Source: Flavobacteriaceae bacterium UBA5544 (GTDB taxonomy: Bacteria; Bacteroidota; Bacteroidia; Flavobacteriales; Flavobacteriaceae). Taken from it: DNA of 64,000 nucleotides. The notes below the pieces were generated by a model, which saw only the letters and a program-made list of their open reading frames with translations, did not search any database and was not told where the DNA came from. Positions 1-9,548 of this stretch are shown here, piece after piece (within the stretch, counting starts at the first letter, position 1; the number at the start of each line of letters is the position of its first letter). The translations under genes and the position numbers were made by a program. The stretch covers positions 32,122-96,121 of the forward strand of contig DINI01000018.1 in the NCBI GenBank assembly GCA_002426755.1, in the 5' to 3' direction.

Positions 1-762
1 GGTTGTGAATCTGAATGGAACATCACATTTCCTGAATCAGTTACTATAAACCCATTGATCGAACTTGAGTATCTATGCGAGAATAATGCTTCGACCAATA
101 CAGTTACAGTCACCGTGGATGATAGCAATACAGATCTTTCTTTGTTGGATTATTCTTTAGACGGTGGGCCTTATCAAACGAGTAACGTGTTTTCAAATGT
201 ACCAGTTGGGGTGGACCATTTCATCAATGTAAGACATACAAACGGATGTATTCAAACAACAGAGTTTTTTGATATCATTGCTGTGCCACCAGTAACATTG
301 AGCCTGAATGAAGGTGATTTAAACGAAATCATTGCAGCGGCCACAGGCGGATCAGGAGACTACACTTATACACTAAATGGTGAGGATTATGGAACTACCA
401 ACACATTTATCATAACAGAATCTGGTACTTATGTCATTACGGTAACAGATAGTAGAGGTTGTATGGCCATTGCATCACTGTATCTTGAGTATGTGGACAT
501 CTGTATTCCTAACTATTTTACTCCAAATAATGATGGAGTAACAGATGGATGGGCTCCAGGCTGTGTTGACAATTACCCTAATCTAGAGTTTGATATTTTT
601 GACAGATATGGACGTAAAGTGGCTACCTATCATGTGGGACAATACTGGGATGGAAAATACAATAATAGAGAACTGCCAACTGGTGACTATTGGTACGTGG
701 TTAGGTTGAACAGTTCAACAAACGATCGCGATTTTGTTGGACATTTCACACTTTATAGATAA
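1..762 (+). CDS. T9SS type B sorting domain protein, 3' end of a large secreted protein (partial)
   Basis: The reading frame is open from base 1, so the gene begins before the window and only the last 253 codons are present. The visible part has immunoglobulin/SprB-like repeat character (for example SLDGGPYQTSNVF and GSGDYTYTLNG). It ends in a type B type IX secretion sorting domain of about 85 residues: NYFTPNNDGVTDGW, then FDIFDRYGRKV, WDGKYNNRELPTGDYWY and the terminal GHFTLYR. Such proteins are exported through the outer membrane by the T9SS and act at the cell surface, often as adhesins. The next gene is a PorP/SprF-like protein, the usual partner of type B domain proteins, 44 bp downstream. 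Family assignment is firm; the specific role is unknown. Confidence 0.88.
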   Translation, partial: GCESEWNITFPESVTINPLIELEYLCENNASTNTVTVTVDDSNTDLSLLDYSLDGGPYQTSNVFSNVPVGVDHFINVRHTNGCIQTTEFFDIIAVPPVTLSLNEGDLNEIIAAATGGSGDYTYTLNGEDYGTTNTFIITESGTYVITVTDSRGCMAIASLYLEYVDICIPNYFTPNNDGVTDGWAPGCVDNYPNLEFDIFDRYGRKVATYHVGQYWDGKYNNRELPTGDYWYVVRLNSSTNDRDFVGHFTLYR

Positions 763-806
763 TAAATTTATGCCTCAAATTATTTGATAAATAAAATAGC
801 ATTCAG

Positions 807-1784
807 ATGAAAAACCTACTTACATATATACTTCTTCTGGTCATGACGGCAAGTTATGGACAGGAGCTAAACTTGCCAGTTTGGACACAATATTTGGCAG
901 ATAACGATTTTGTGATTTCACCAACCTATGCAGGAATAGGTGATAATTTAAGAATCCGGGCCAATGGACTTACACAATGGGTTGGTATCAAAGATGCTCC
1001 TGATAATCAATCATTGTATGCAGATTTTAGAATCTCAAACAGATCTGGAGTAGGGATTTCGGCCTATAATGATAAAAATGGTAATACACGTCAAAAGGGT
1101 GTCAAATTCTCTTTTGCTCATCATTTGGTCATTGATTATTATACGAAGCAGTATCTTTCGTTTGGTATTTCTTATAACATCAACAATTTTAAAATTGATA
1201 TTCAAAATTTTGAGCCTACTTATGAAATTCCAATTGTAGATCCTAGTATTACGGATGACCGCTCTATTTCCAACAACAATTTTGATATTGGAGCGCTGTA
1301 TCGTTACAAAGGTTTTTATATGAGCTTTAATGCCAATAATGTGTTAAAGAAAGACATTGATAAATTCAGGGGAATAGAGCCAAGCTTAATTTTGAATTAT
1401 CAAGTTTATACAGGATATGTATTTGGAAGTAATTCGAATAAAAAAGTAGAGTATGAACCTTCTGTTTTTTATCAATTGTTCAGTAGCGATAGGCGTTCTA
1501 CTACTGATTTAAACTTTAAATACAGACAGTTTGGTAGATATGACGATTATTTCTGGGTAGGTGCATCGTATAGATTTCTTAACGACCAAACCTTAAAACC
1601 TTTGAACCTTGGGCCAATGGCCGGAATTATGAAGAACAAATTCTATTTTGCATATTCCTATCAAATTACGTTGAATGATTTGTCAGGATACAATTCTGGG
1701 ACACATATGATTACCGTTGGTCTTGACTTCTTGCAAGGGATTAGTGATTGTCCATGTACAAGAAGTAAAATCAATAAAATGTAA
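807..1784 (+). CDS. PorP/SprF family type IX secretion system membrane protein
   Basis: A 325-residue outer-membrane protein. The signal peptide is MKNLLTYILLLVMTASYGQ. Near the N-terminus it has the family pattern PVWTQYLADNDFVISPTYAG, followed by NGLTQWVGIKDAP, and then alternating beta-strand segments typical of the PorP/SprF barrel. The length fits the family. These proteins assist secretion or surface attachment of particular type B sorting-domain substrates. It follows such a substrate gene directly, so the two probably form a substrate-partner pair. No terminator is obvious in the 120 bp that separate it from the PUL regulator. Confidence 0.88.
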   Translation: MKNLLTYILLLVMTASYGQELNLPVWTQYLADNDFVISPTYAGIGDNLRIRANGLTQWVGIKDAPDNQSLYADFRISNRSGVGISAYNDKNGNTRQKGVKFSFAHHLVIDYYTKQYLSFGISYNINNFKIDIQNFEPTYEIPIVDPSITDDRSISNNNFDIGALYRYKGFYMSFNANNVLKKDIDKFRGIEPSLILNYQVYTGYVFGSNSNKKVEYEPSVFYQLFSSDRRSTTDLNFKYRQFGRYDDYFWVGASYRFLNDQTLKPLNLGPMAGIMKNKFYFAYSYQITLNDLSGYNSGTHMITVGLDFLQGISDCPCTRSKINKM

Positions 1785-1845
1785 AATTATATGGATTGTG
1801 GTTTAGTTGAAATTAGCTAAATAGATAGATGTGGTTTTATTGATT

Positions 1846-1875
1846 TTTGTATTGTGAAGTAATTTTCTACATTTA
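1846..1875 (+). promoter_or_regulatory. Candidate promoter of the first PUL regulator
   Basis: TTTG (1846-1849), an 18-bp spacer, then TACATTTA (1868-1875). The Bacteroidetes consensus is TTTG/TTG about 19-23 bp before TAnnTTTG; the -7 box matches except for its last base. It would start transcription around 1882, giving a short leader before the ATG at 1905. Assigned by eye. Confidence 0.35.
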
Positions 1876-1904
1876 GACAATCAATTCACTAGATATATTC
1901 TTGA

Positions 1905-4718
1905 ATGTTGTCGATGTCATTAAAATCTTATAAGTACTTTTTTTGTTTAGTGTTTTTTAGTTTAGTAACTACTAATACACTAATTGCGCAGTATTCGCCA
2001 TATTTTCAAAACTATTCTCTTTCAGAGTATAACGCAGGAAACCAAAACTGGGGTATTTCCAAAGGGGGTGATGGCAAAATATATGTTGCTAACAATAACG
2101 GACTTCTAGTTTTTGATGGTTTAAAATGGAGCATACACGAAATTCCAAATAAAACAACAATTCGTTCTGTTTTACCCTTAAACGATAGGATATACACAGG
2201 ATCATACGAAGAATTTGGATATTGGAAAAAAAATAAGAAAGGGTCTTTAGTATATACCTCATTAAGTCATCTAATTGACAAAAAAGAATTCCTGAATGAA
2301 GAATTTTGGCAAATCATCTCTTATAAAGATGCCGTTATTTTTAGGTCTTTCCTCAACGTATACATTTACAAGGATAATAAAATTACACAGGTTAAGCCGT
2401 CATCAACCGTACTGTCGATTGACGTTGTTGATAACAGCATTTATATCTCTACTCTTAAGAACGGGATATTCACTTTAGAGAACATTACACCTAAACCCTA
2501 CATTTTTGAAGAAGTAATGATAGATGCAAAAGTGGTGTCTATAAATAATTATAATGGAAAGCTGTTTGTTTCCACTTCTTTAAAAGGTTGTTTTACTTAT
2601 GAAAATGGGAAGCTGAAACCATGGATATCCCAAATAAATCCAATACTAAAAGAACAGCAATTAAACAGTTTTTCCATTCTGAATAATGGCAACATGGTCT
2701 TTGGAACCATCAAAAATGGAGTTTATATTACCAATAAGATTGGAGCGATATTATTTCACATCAGCAAGGAAAATGGATTATTGAATAATACAGTCTTGGA
2801 CCAGTTTATCGATACAACTAATGAATTATGGCTAGGATTGGACAATGGTATAGCTTCAGTAAATTTAGACAGTCCACATTCATTTTACAATGATGTTACT
2901 GGTAAATTAGGAGCTGTTTATGACGTCATATTATTTAAGGGTACAACCTACATAGGCAGCAATACAGGATTATACTATATCGATGAAGAAAACAATTTGA
3001 AATTCATTGAAGATTCCCAAGGGCAGGTCTGGGAATTAAAGGAAATAAATGGACAATTGCTCTGTGGACATAATAACGGTACTTATTTGGTTGAAAAAGA
3101 TAAGATAAAGTTATTATCTGCACAAACAGGAGGATGGGTGCTTAAACGAGTCCCGGAACAATCCAATCTCTACATGCAAGGTGCATATACAGGAATTGTT
3201 AAGTTTGAAAACAATACAAACAATTGGGATGTCCAACATTTGGGCAAACCTAGGATACCTATTCGTTTTCTGGTATTTGAAGATTCAAAAACAGCATGGG
3301 CAGCGCATGCTTACAAAGGACTGTTTAGGTTAAAGTTCAATAATTCTTATGATTCGATTATAGAAACCATTGATTATGGGAGCAAAGATCTGCAATCTGA
3401 TTACAATATTAGAGTTTACAAGCTAAAATCTGATATATGCTTCAAGACCAATGATGGGTGGAAGAAATATGAACCATTGTTGGACAGTATCGTCCCTTTC
3501 AATTATTTAAATGACAACTTCGGCAAAGATTCCTATATAATATCTGATGATGAAGCAGATATTTTAGCTGTCAAGAATAAAGACAACATCGATTTAAGAT
3601 CATTTTCCGATCTTAACTACAATCTATCCCTTTCGGACAAATACTTTAAAAAACGCCTAATTGTAGGGTATGAAAGAATCTCTAAAATTAAAGATTCAAC
3701 TTACGCTTTAAATTTGAATGATGGGTTTATGCTGATTAACAGTCAACGTTATTCGGAGAAAGACACTCTTATGAAACCGGTAATTGAATCGCTTGAGGTA
3801 GACAAAGTTTTGATGGATGTTGCTGCTTCCAATTCGCATGAGATTCCTTATAAAAACAAAAATATAAGCATTTCAATATCGTCCCCTAATTCAAGAAATC
3901 ATTTTTTTGAATATTCTATTGCCAATATAGATCCATCTCATTGGTATCCTATTGAAAAAGAAAAATTGGAGTTGTCTAATTTGAATAATGGTGATTATAA
4001 GATACTTTTTAGAACTTCAAACACGTCAGGCTCGGTTTCGCCGACTACGTCAATTGCATTGACTGTTTTACCTCCATGGTACAAAACAATTAAAGGATTT
4101 ATTCTATTTATGGTTCTGGCACTATTGTCTGTGTTCGTTATATACACTCTTCACAAAAGAAAGATTAAAAAAGAGCAGGATTTGTTGACCCAACAATTTG
4201 AATTGGAGCAAAAAGAACTTTTGAAAGAAAAGACAATAGAAAATGATAAAAAAATTGTGGAGTTAAAGAATGAAGCTTTAAAAAATGAAGTTAAGCTAAA
4301 AAGCAAGCAATTGGCTAATACCGCTATGGCTTTAATAAAAAAGAATGAAGCATTGCAAGACCTAAAGAACGAATTATTGCAGCATAAGAGTGGATTTGAT
4401 AATCCTTTTTCGTACAAAAAACTTTTAAAGAAAGTAGATCATTCTATCGGGCATAAAGATGAGTGGAAAGTATTTGAGTATAATTTCAATCAAGTGCATG
4501 AGGAATTTTTTAATGGACTTAAAAGTAAATTTCCACAATTGACACATAAGGATTTAAAGATATGTGCATACATCAAAATGAATTTGACTACTAAAGAGAT
4601 TGCGCCATTATTAAACATTTCTACAAGAGGAGTTGAGACTCAAAGATACCGTCTTAAACGCAAACTAAATTTAGAATCTGACAAAAACCTGACGGATTAC
4701 CTTGTAAATTTTAAATAA
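1905..4718 (+). CDS. Membrane-spanning PUL regulator: periplasmic beta-propeller, Y_Y_Y domain, cytoplasmic LuxR-type HTH
   Basis: A 937-residue one-component sensor-regulator. After a signal/anchor segment the periplasmic half has two-component-regulator-propeller repeats (ENGLLNNTVLDQFIDTTNEL then LWLGLDNGIASV is a typical blade). A Y_Y_Y-like beta-sandwich follows at about 640-720 (FEYSIANIDPSHWYPI, LNNGDYKILFRTSN). One membrane helix lies at about 729-748, then a Lys/Glu-rich coiled coil (750-835) and a C-terminal LuxR-type helix-turn-helix at about 868-925 (LKICAYIKMNLTTKEIAPLL, STRGVETQRYRLKRKL). There is no histidine kinase or receiver domain, unlike hybrid two-component PUL regulators. 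It precedes susC on the same strand, with a repeated RTACGTCA motif in between that it may bind. The gene at 37160 is a paralogue. The sensed glycan is inferred, not shown. Confidence 0.85.
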   Translation: MLSMSLKSYKYFFCLVFFSLVTTNTLIAQYSPYFQNYSLSEYNAGNQNWGISKGGDGKIYVANNNGLLVFDGLKWSIHEIPNKTTIRSVLPLNDRIYTGSYEEFGYWKKNKKGSLVYTSLSHLIDKKEFLNEEFWQIISYKDAVIFRSFLNVYIYKDNKITQVKPSSTVLSIDVVDNSIYISTLKNGIFTLENITPKPYIFEEVMIDAKVVSINNYNGKLFVSTSLKGCFTYENGKLKPWISQINPILKEQQLNSFSILNNGNMVFGTIKNGVYITNKIGAILFHISKENGLLNNTVLDQFIDTTNELWLGLDNGIASVNLDSPHSFYNDVTGKLGAVYDVILFKGTTYIGSNTGLYYIDEENNLKFIEDSQGQVWELKEINGQLLCGHNNGTYLVEKDKIKLLSAQTGGWVLKRVPEQSNLYMQGAYTGIVKFENNTNNWDVQHLGKPRIPIRFLVFEDSKTAWAAHAYKGLFRLKFNNSYDSIIETIDYGSKDLQSDYNIRVYKLKSDICFKTNDGWKKYEPLLDSIVPFNYLNDNFGKDSYIISDDEADILAVKNKDNIDLRSFSDLNYNLSLSDKYFKKRLIVGYERISKIKDSTYALNLNDGFMLINSQRYSEKDTLMKPVIESLEVDKVLMDVAASNSHEIPYKNKNISISISSPNSRNHFFEYSIANIDPSHWYPIEKEKLELSNLNNGDYKILFRTSNTSGSVSPTTSIALTVLPPWYKTIKGFILFMVLALLSVFVIYTLHKRKIKKEQDLLTQQFELEQKELLKEKTIENDKKIVELKNEALKNEVKLKSKQLANTAMALIKKNEALQDLKNELLQHKSGFDNPFSYKKLLKKVDHSIGHKDEWKVFEYNFNQVHEEFFNGLKSKFPQLTHKDLKICAYIKMNLTTKEIAPLLNISTRGVETQRYRLKRKLNLESDKNLTDYLVNFK

Positions 4719-4753
4719 AGTACCCTTCAATTTGTGTATTTAATAGTTTTTAT

Positions 4754-4864
4754 ATACGTCATTTATACGTCACCTAGTTAATTTTCAAACGATTTCGGAG
4801 TTTTTATTGTATCTTGGAAGTACGTCATTATTGGTATTCTGCTATTTTAACATCCATGACGTAT
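4754..4864 (+). promoter_or_regulatory. Candidate operator array: four RTACGTCA copies
   Basis: ATACGTCA at 4754-4761 and 4765-4772 (11 bp apart, one helical turn), GTACGTCA at 4820-4827, and an inverted copy TGACGTAT at 4857-4864. All four lie in the 224-bp gap between the regulator gene and susC. The inverted copy ends about 16 bp before the presumed -33 element, a position that suits an activator. Single TACGTCA heptamers occur elsewhere by chance; the cluster is what is unusual. Confidence 0.6.
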
Positions 4865-4879
4865 GTAAAATGTAAAGAA

Positions 4880-4913
4880 TTTGTTAAAATTGTTTGAATT
4901 GCTTATTATCTTG
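4880..4913 (+). promoter_or_regulatory. Candidate promoter of the first susCD operon
   Basis: TTTG at 4880-4883 and an imperfect -7 element TATCTTG at 4907-4913 (one T short of TAnnTTTG), with a 23-bp spacer. A weak match would fit a promoter that depends on an activator bound at the array just upstream. Predicted start near 4920. Confidence 0.35.
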
Positions 4914-4942
4914 TCACTACTAACACGAAAATTAAACATTAT

Positions 4943-7900
4943 ATGAAAGCTAAATTCAAGTTATTACTATTATTCCTTTTAGTAAGTTCCCTTTCTTTCG
5001 CCCAAGGGCTCAAGATATCGGGAATTGTAACCAGTGCTGATGATACCCTTCCATTACCTGGTGTCAATGTTATAGTAAAGGGTACAACAAATGGTACTAA
5101 TACCGATTTTGACGGTAAGTACACATTGACAGTGCAACAAGGAGCTGTATTGGAATTCTCTTCACTAGGTTTTAAAACAGTAAGCATCACAGTGGGCAGT
5201 CAAACAACTATTGATGTTGCGATGGAAACAGATGTAGAAAGTCTGAATGAAATTGTCGTTGTTGGTTACGGTACACAACGTAAGGTGGACCTGACTGGAG
5301 CTATTTCTACTGTTAAATCTGAGGATATAGAAAGAACCCCAAACAGTAACGTCATGCAATCGCTTCAAGGTAAGGTGCCCGGTGTCCAAGTAGTAAGTAC
5401 AGGTTCACCAGGTGATTCACCAACTGTAAGATTAAGAGGTGTTAATTCTTATTTTGCAGGAAGCAATCCTTTGTACGTTGTTGATGGGCAATGGTATGAT
5501 AATATCGATTTCCTCGATCCTAGCCAAATAGAAAGCATATCAGTTTTGAAAGACGTGTCCTCTGTTGCCATTTTTGGACAACGTGGTTCCAATGGGGTCA
5601 TAATCATTTCTACCAAAACCGGAAAGTTTGAACAAAAACCAACGATTACATATAATGGATATACAGGTGTTCAATATGCGCAGAATGTGGTTAAAATGGC
5701 AAATGCAGAACAGTTTGTAACAATGGCCTATGAATCTGGTTCTGCTGCAGATATACAGTTTGTTGAAAATTCCATAGCGCGCTTTGGAAGAAGTAGGATT
5801 AATCCAAATCTTCCTGATGTTAATACAGATTGGTATAAAGAGATTTTGAGACCTGCTACTATATCTAGTCATAGTATAGGTGTAGCTGGAGGTAGCGAAT
5901 CTGCAACTTATGCAATTAACACGAGTTATTTTTCACAGGATGGTATTTTGGATATGAAGAATGAATATGAACGTTTCAATATTCAGTCTAATATAGATGT
6001 AAAAGTTACAGATAGATTGACCATCGGTTCGAACGCAATCTTCAGTAATGCAACTAAATATAATGCCGAAAATGCAGCTTGGTTTTCAGCCTATTTCGCG
6101 GTGCCTATTTTGCCTGTATATGATTATGTAAATACAGAAGCTACAACAACGCCTTATTCCGATGCACAACTAATTGGTTATAGAGGTTCTCAAAACCCGT
6201 TTCCAGTGATGCGTTACAACGATAATCAACTAAAGTTGAGGAAAATATTGACAAGCATTTATGCTGAATATTACATCATACCTAAAAAATTGGCTTTCAA
6301 GACTTCTTATTATCATGATTATTCTACAATTTCTGAAAGAAATACGCGACTACCTTATTATATATCCGGTAACTCTAACCGTGAGCAACAAGAAACATCT
6401 ATAAGACGGGCCGAACAAATTTATTCGTTTCAACAATGGGATAACACATTGACATATAAAGATAAATTTGGTAAACATAATCTTACGTTATTGGCAGGTT
6501 CATCTTTTCAGGATGATCAAGTAAATAATTTTAGCGCAACAGGTTCTGATGTTCAGGGTATTGCTTTAGAAAGTTCTTGGTATCTTAATTTTGCGGATCC
6601 AACAACCTTCAATAATAACGTAAACGAAATTGGTGACAGAATTTATGCGTTATCTTACTTTGGAAGGTTGGAATACAATTTTGATGATAAATATCTTCTA
6701 AATGCCACAGTGAGAGCTGAAGGCAATGCTAGATACCCTAAAGAAATTTGGAAAACCACTCCTCAATTTGGTGCTGGCTGGGTAATTTCGGAAGAAAGCT
6801 TTATGCAAAACAACGGTATTTTTGATTTCTTGAAGCTTAGAGGAAGCTGGGGTCTCTTACCTAACGGTGGAGGTGTAGGAAGCACAGGTGCCCGAACAAT
6901 CAGTCAAGTTACTGTTGACATCAATGATATGCTTACAAATGGTATTATTAGTTCAAATAATTTTACCGATTTGAAGAGAGAGGTTTTAGAAGAAACAAAT
7001 TTAGGCATCAGTGCTAGACTTTTTAATAACAAATTAAGTCTTGAAGCTGATTACTACATTCGAGATACTAAAGATTTGATCGTGCCTGTTCAACAAGCAA
7101 TTGTTGGTAACACGCTTCTTTTAAATGTAGGAGAGATGAGAAATCAAGGTGTTGAAGTTGCAGCAAATTGGAGTCAAAGTATATCTGATGATTGGAGCTT
7201 CACCATTGGGGCAAATATTGCAACATTAAAAAATTCAATCACCAAAATAGATAGTGAGCAAGGATATTTCGATACTGGCTCTGCCGAATTCCGTCAACGA
7301 CTTATTGTTGGAGAACCAGTGAATGCTTTCTTTGGTTGGGAAGTTGCAGGTGTTTATCAAAATGATGCCGAAGTTGCAAATGACCCAATTGCTGTTGCCA
7401 ATAATTTAGTACCAGGTGACTTTAAATATACAGACCAAAATGGAGATGACGTCATCGATGATAATGACCGTGTTGTTCTAGGTTCATATCTTCCAACATT
7501 CACTTATGGAGGTAGTTTGGGACTTTCTTACAAAAATTTTGATTTGAATGTAGCCTTTTCAGGTGTTACAGGCAATAGTATTTTGAATAGAAAAAGAGGT
7601 GAAGTGATTTTTACAAATGATACCAATATTGATGCAGATCTTGCGGAAAATAGATGGCACGGTGAAGGCACTTCTAATTCATACCCTTCTTCAGCTGGAA
7701 GACGTAAGGGATGGAACCAAAAAATGAGTACATTCTTTGTGGAAGATGGTGCTTATTTTAGAATCCAAAATATTCAATTGGCTTATACAATTCCTTCAGG
7801 GTCACTTTTAGGAAAAAGAATGCCTGAAACCAAAATTACATTCACAGCCGATCGTCCATTTACGTTCTTCAACTACAATGGCTTTAACCCAGAAGTATCT

Positions 7901-7969
7901 GATGGTATCGATCGTCAAACATATCCAGTACCTGCTGTTTACACAGTTGGTCTAAATATTAAAATTTAA
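4943..7969 (+). CDS. susC: SusC/RagA-family TonB-linked outer-membrane glycan transporter
   Basis: A 1008-residue SusC-like protein. Signal peptide MKAKFKLLLLFLLVSSLSFA. A carboxypeptidase-D-regulatory-like domain at about 23-100 has the PGVNVIVKGTTNGT and TDFDGKYTL signatures. A TonB-box-like stretch (EIVVVGYGTQRKVDLTGA) leads into the plug domain, with LYVVDGQWYDN and SISVLKDVSSVAIFGQRGSN. The rest is a 22-strand-type barrel ending in YTVGLNIKI. It imports oligosaccharides across the outer membrane with the SusD lipoprotein encoded 3 bp downstream. Divergent in sequence from the second SusC at 40205, so a different ligand is likely. Confidence 0.95.
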   Translation: MKAKFKLLLLFLLVSSLSFAQGLKISGIVTSADDTLPLPGVNVIVKGTTNGTNTDFDGKYTLTVQQGAVLEFSSLGFKTVSITVGSQTTIDVAMETDVESLNEIVVVGYGTQRKVDLTGAISTVKSEDIERTPNSNVMQSLQGKVPGVQVVSTGSPGDSPTVRLRGVNSYFAGSNPLYVVDGQWYDNIDFLDPSQIESISVLKDVSSVAIFGQRGSNGVIIISTKTGKFEQKPTITYNGYTGVQYAQNVVKMANAEQFVTMAYESGSAADIQFVENSIARFGRSRINPNLPDVNTDWYKEILRPATISSHSIGVAGGSESATYAINTSYFSQDGILDMKNEYERFNIQSNIDVKVTDRLTIGSNAIFSNATKYNAENAAWFSAYFAVPILPVYDYVNTEATTTPYSDAQLIGYRGSQNPFPVMRYNDNQLKLRKILTSIYAEYYIIPKKLAFKTSYYHDYSTISERNTRLPYYISGNSNREQQETSIRRAEQIYSFQQWDNTLTYKDKFGKHNLTLLAGSSFQDDQVNNFSATGSDVQGIALESSWYLNFADPTTFNNNVNEIGDRIYALSYFGRLEYNFDDKYLLNATVRAEGNARYPKEIWKTTPQFGAGWVISEESFMQNNGIFDFLKLRGSWGLLPNGGGVGSTGARTISQVTVDINDMLTNGIISSNNFTDLKREVLEETNLGISARLFNNKLSLEADYYIRDTKDLIVPVQQAIVGNTLLLNVGEMRNQGVEVAANWSQSISDDWSFTIGANIATLKNSITKIDSEQGYFDTGSAEFRQRLIVGEPVNAFFGWEVAGVYQNDAEVANDPIAVANNLVPGDFKYTDQNGDDVIDDNDRVVLGSYLPTFTYGGSLGLSYKNFDLNVAFSGVTGNSILNRKRGEVIFTNDTNIDADLAENRWHGEGTSNSYPSSAGRRKGWNQKMSTFFVEDGAYFRIQNIQLAYTIPSGSLLGKRMPETKITFTADRPFTFFNYNGFNPEVSDGIDRQTYPVPAVYTVGLNIKI

Positions 7970-7972
7970 AAA

Positions 7973-9517
7973 ATGTGCAATATGAAAAATGTAAAACAAT
8001 TATTTAAACCGTTAGTTTTTCTGCCGGTATTATGCATGCTATTCTTCGCGTGTAGTGATAAATTAGAAGAAAATGATGGACAATTGGCAGCAGATGATTT
8101 GGACTTCACAAATATGGATGACATGGTTCTGCCGCTTTATGGAGCCTATTCTGCGACCTATTCTCGTGGATGGGAAGACCCATTGCTTTTAGGCGTGAGA
8201 GGGGATGATGTAAATGCAGGTGGACTTGGGGATCAACCGCTATTTGCTGAAACGGATCTTTTTAATTACGATAACGGATTTTGGATGTTCAATCAGGTAT
8301 GGAATAATTTCTATAGTGATATAGCGGTTATCATCAATACAAGCGAAACTATCGAAAGATATAAAGAGTTCGCTACTGGGGATGATATAGCTAGAGCTGA
8401 TCAGTACATTGCTGAAACTAAAGTTTTGAGTGGCTACCAACACTTAAACATGTCAAAATTATGGGGCGATATCTTTATTATTAAAACTACTGATTTTCAA
8501 ACGGAAGTCAATAATGGTGTGGATACTAAAGAAGAGGTTATGCAATACATTTCTGATTTGATGGATGAAGCTATTCCTTTTTTACCAGATGCTCGACCAA
8601 ATGAAAGAACTGATATCCCTGGAGGAGTTACAAAATATACTGCTCTAGCAATTAAAGCGTTGGCTAATTTGGAAATGGAAAATTACCAAGGCGTTGCCGA
8701 TGCAACTGGCCAAATCATTAGCTCAAATAAATTTAGCTTATTCGGCGATTTCTATGAATTATTTAAAAAACCAGGAGAGTTGAGCAATGAAAGTTTATTT
8801 GAGTTGCAATTTTCTGATTACAATCAAGCATCTGGTACAGTCAATAATCATTTATATGCACCATTTGGACCTTCTAGCTGGACTCCTGTTGTTGCAACAG
8901 CCTCTGGTGGTTGGGGATTTTATGAACCAAGTGTAAAATATATTAAGTTTATGTTAGACAGAGGTGAAACTATAAGACTTCAAACAAGTGTGTTATTTAC
9001 CCCTGATGGGATCACTCAAATAACCTCTGATCCGGCTTATGCAACCTTGCCTTCTTTTGTATCAAATGTAACTCCAGATGGCGATGTGTTCAATAACTAT
9101 CCAAGAGCTAAATATGCAAGTGGCAAACATTATCTTCCTTCCAATCAATTGACCACAGGAAGAAATGACTATGGTTCAAGCAAGAATTTTATTGTGATTA
9201 GATATCCAGAGATTTTGCTTATGTACGCTGAAGCTTTAACACGCGGTGCATCAGGAAGTGTTATGACTGCTGATCAAGCAGTTAATATGGTAAGAGGTCG
9301 AGTAAATATGCCTTTACTTTCAGGTGTTACTAGCCAACAGGTTATGGACGAAAAATTCGCTGAATTGGCTATGGAATGGGGCATCAGATATTTTGACATG
9401 ATTCGATTGAATGAATACGATGAATTGAGTTATGACGGTAGAACATTTACTGCTAACAAGGAATTGTTGCCTTACCCTCAAGCCCAATTGGATTTATTAC
9501 CATTGGAAAGCAACTAA
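7973..9517 (+). CDS. susD: SusD/RagB-family surface glycan-binding lipoprotein
   Basis: A 514-residue SusD-like protein that caps the SusC barrel and binds glycan. The lipobox LFFAC is followed by SDKLEEND, an acidic stretch consistent with surface export. A helical TPR-like scaffold follows (ETKVLSGYQHLNMSKLWGDI, AIKALANLEM). Its C-terminal part has the usual FIVIRYPEILLMYAEAL and WGIRYFDMIRLNEYDEL segments. The ATG at 7973 lies 3 bp after the susC stop; a second ATG at 7982 (MKNVKQ) would also give a good signal peptide. Co-transcribed with susC. Confidence 0.94.
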   Translation: MCNMKNVKQLFKPLVFLPVLCMLFFACSDKLEENDGQLAADDLDFTNMDDMVLPLYGAYSATYSRGWEDPLLLGVRGDDVNAGGLGDQPLFAETDLFNYDNGFWMFNQVWNNFYSDIAVIINTSETIERYKEFATGDDIARADQYIAETKVLSGYQHLNMSKLWGDIFIIKTTDFQTEVNNGVDTKEEVMQYISDLMDEAIPFLPDARPNERTDIPGGVTKYTALAIKALANLEMENYQGVADATGQIISSNKFSLFGDFYELFKKPGELSNESLFELQFSDYNQASGTVNNHLYAPFGPSSWTPVVATASGGWGFYEPSVKYIKFMLDRGETIRLQTSVLFTPDGITQITSDPAYATLPSFVSNVTPDGDVFNNYPRAKYASGKHYLPSNQLTTGRNDYGSSKNFIVIRYPEILLMYAEALTRGASGSVMTADQAVNMVRGRVNMPLLSGVTSQQVMDEKFAELAMEWGIRYFDMIRLNEYDELSYDGRTFTANKELLPYPQAQLDLLPLESN

Positions 9518-9548
9518 AATGAAAAGCATAATTTTAAAATGTAAAAAA

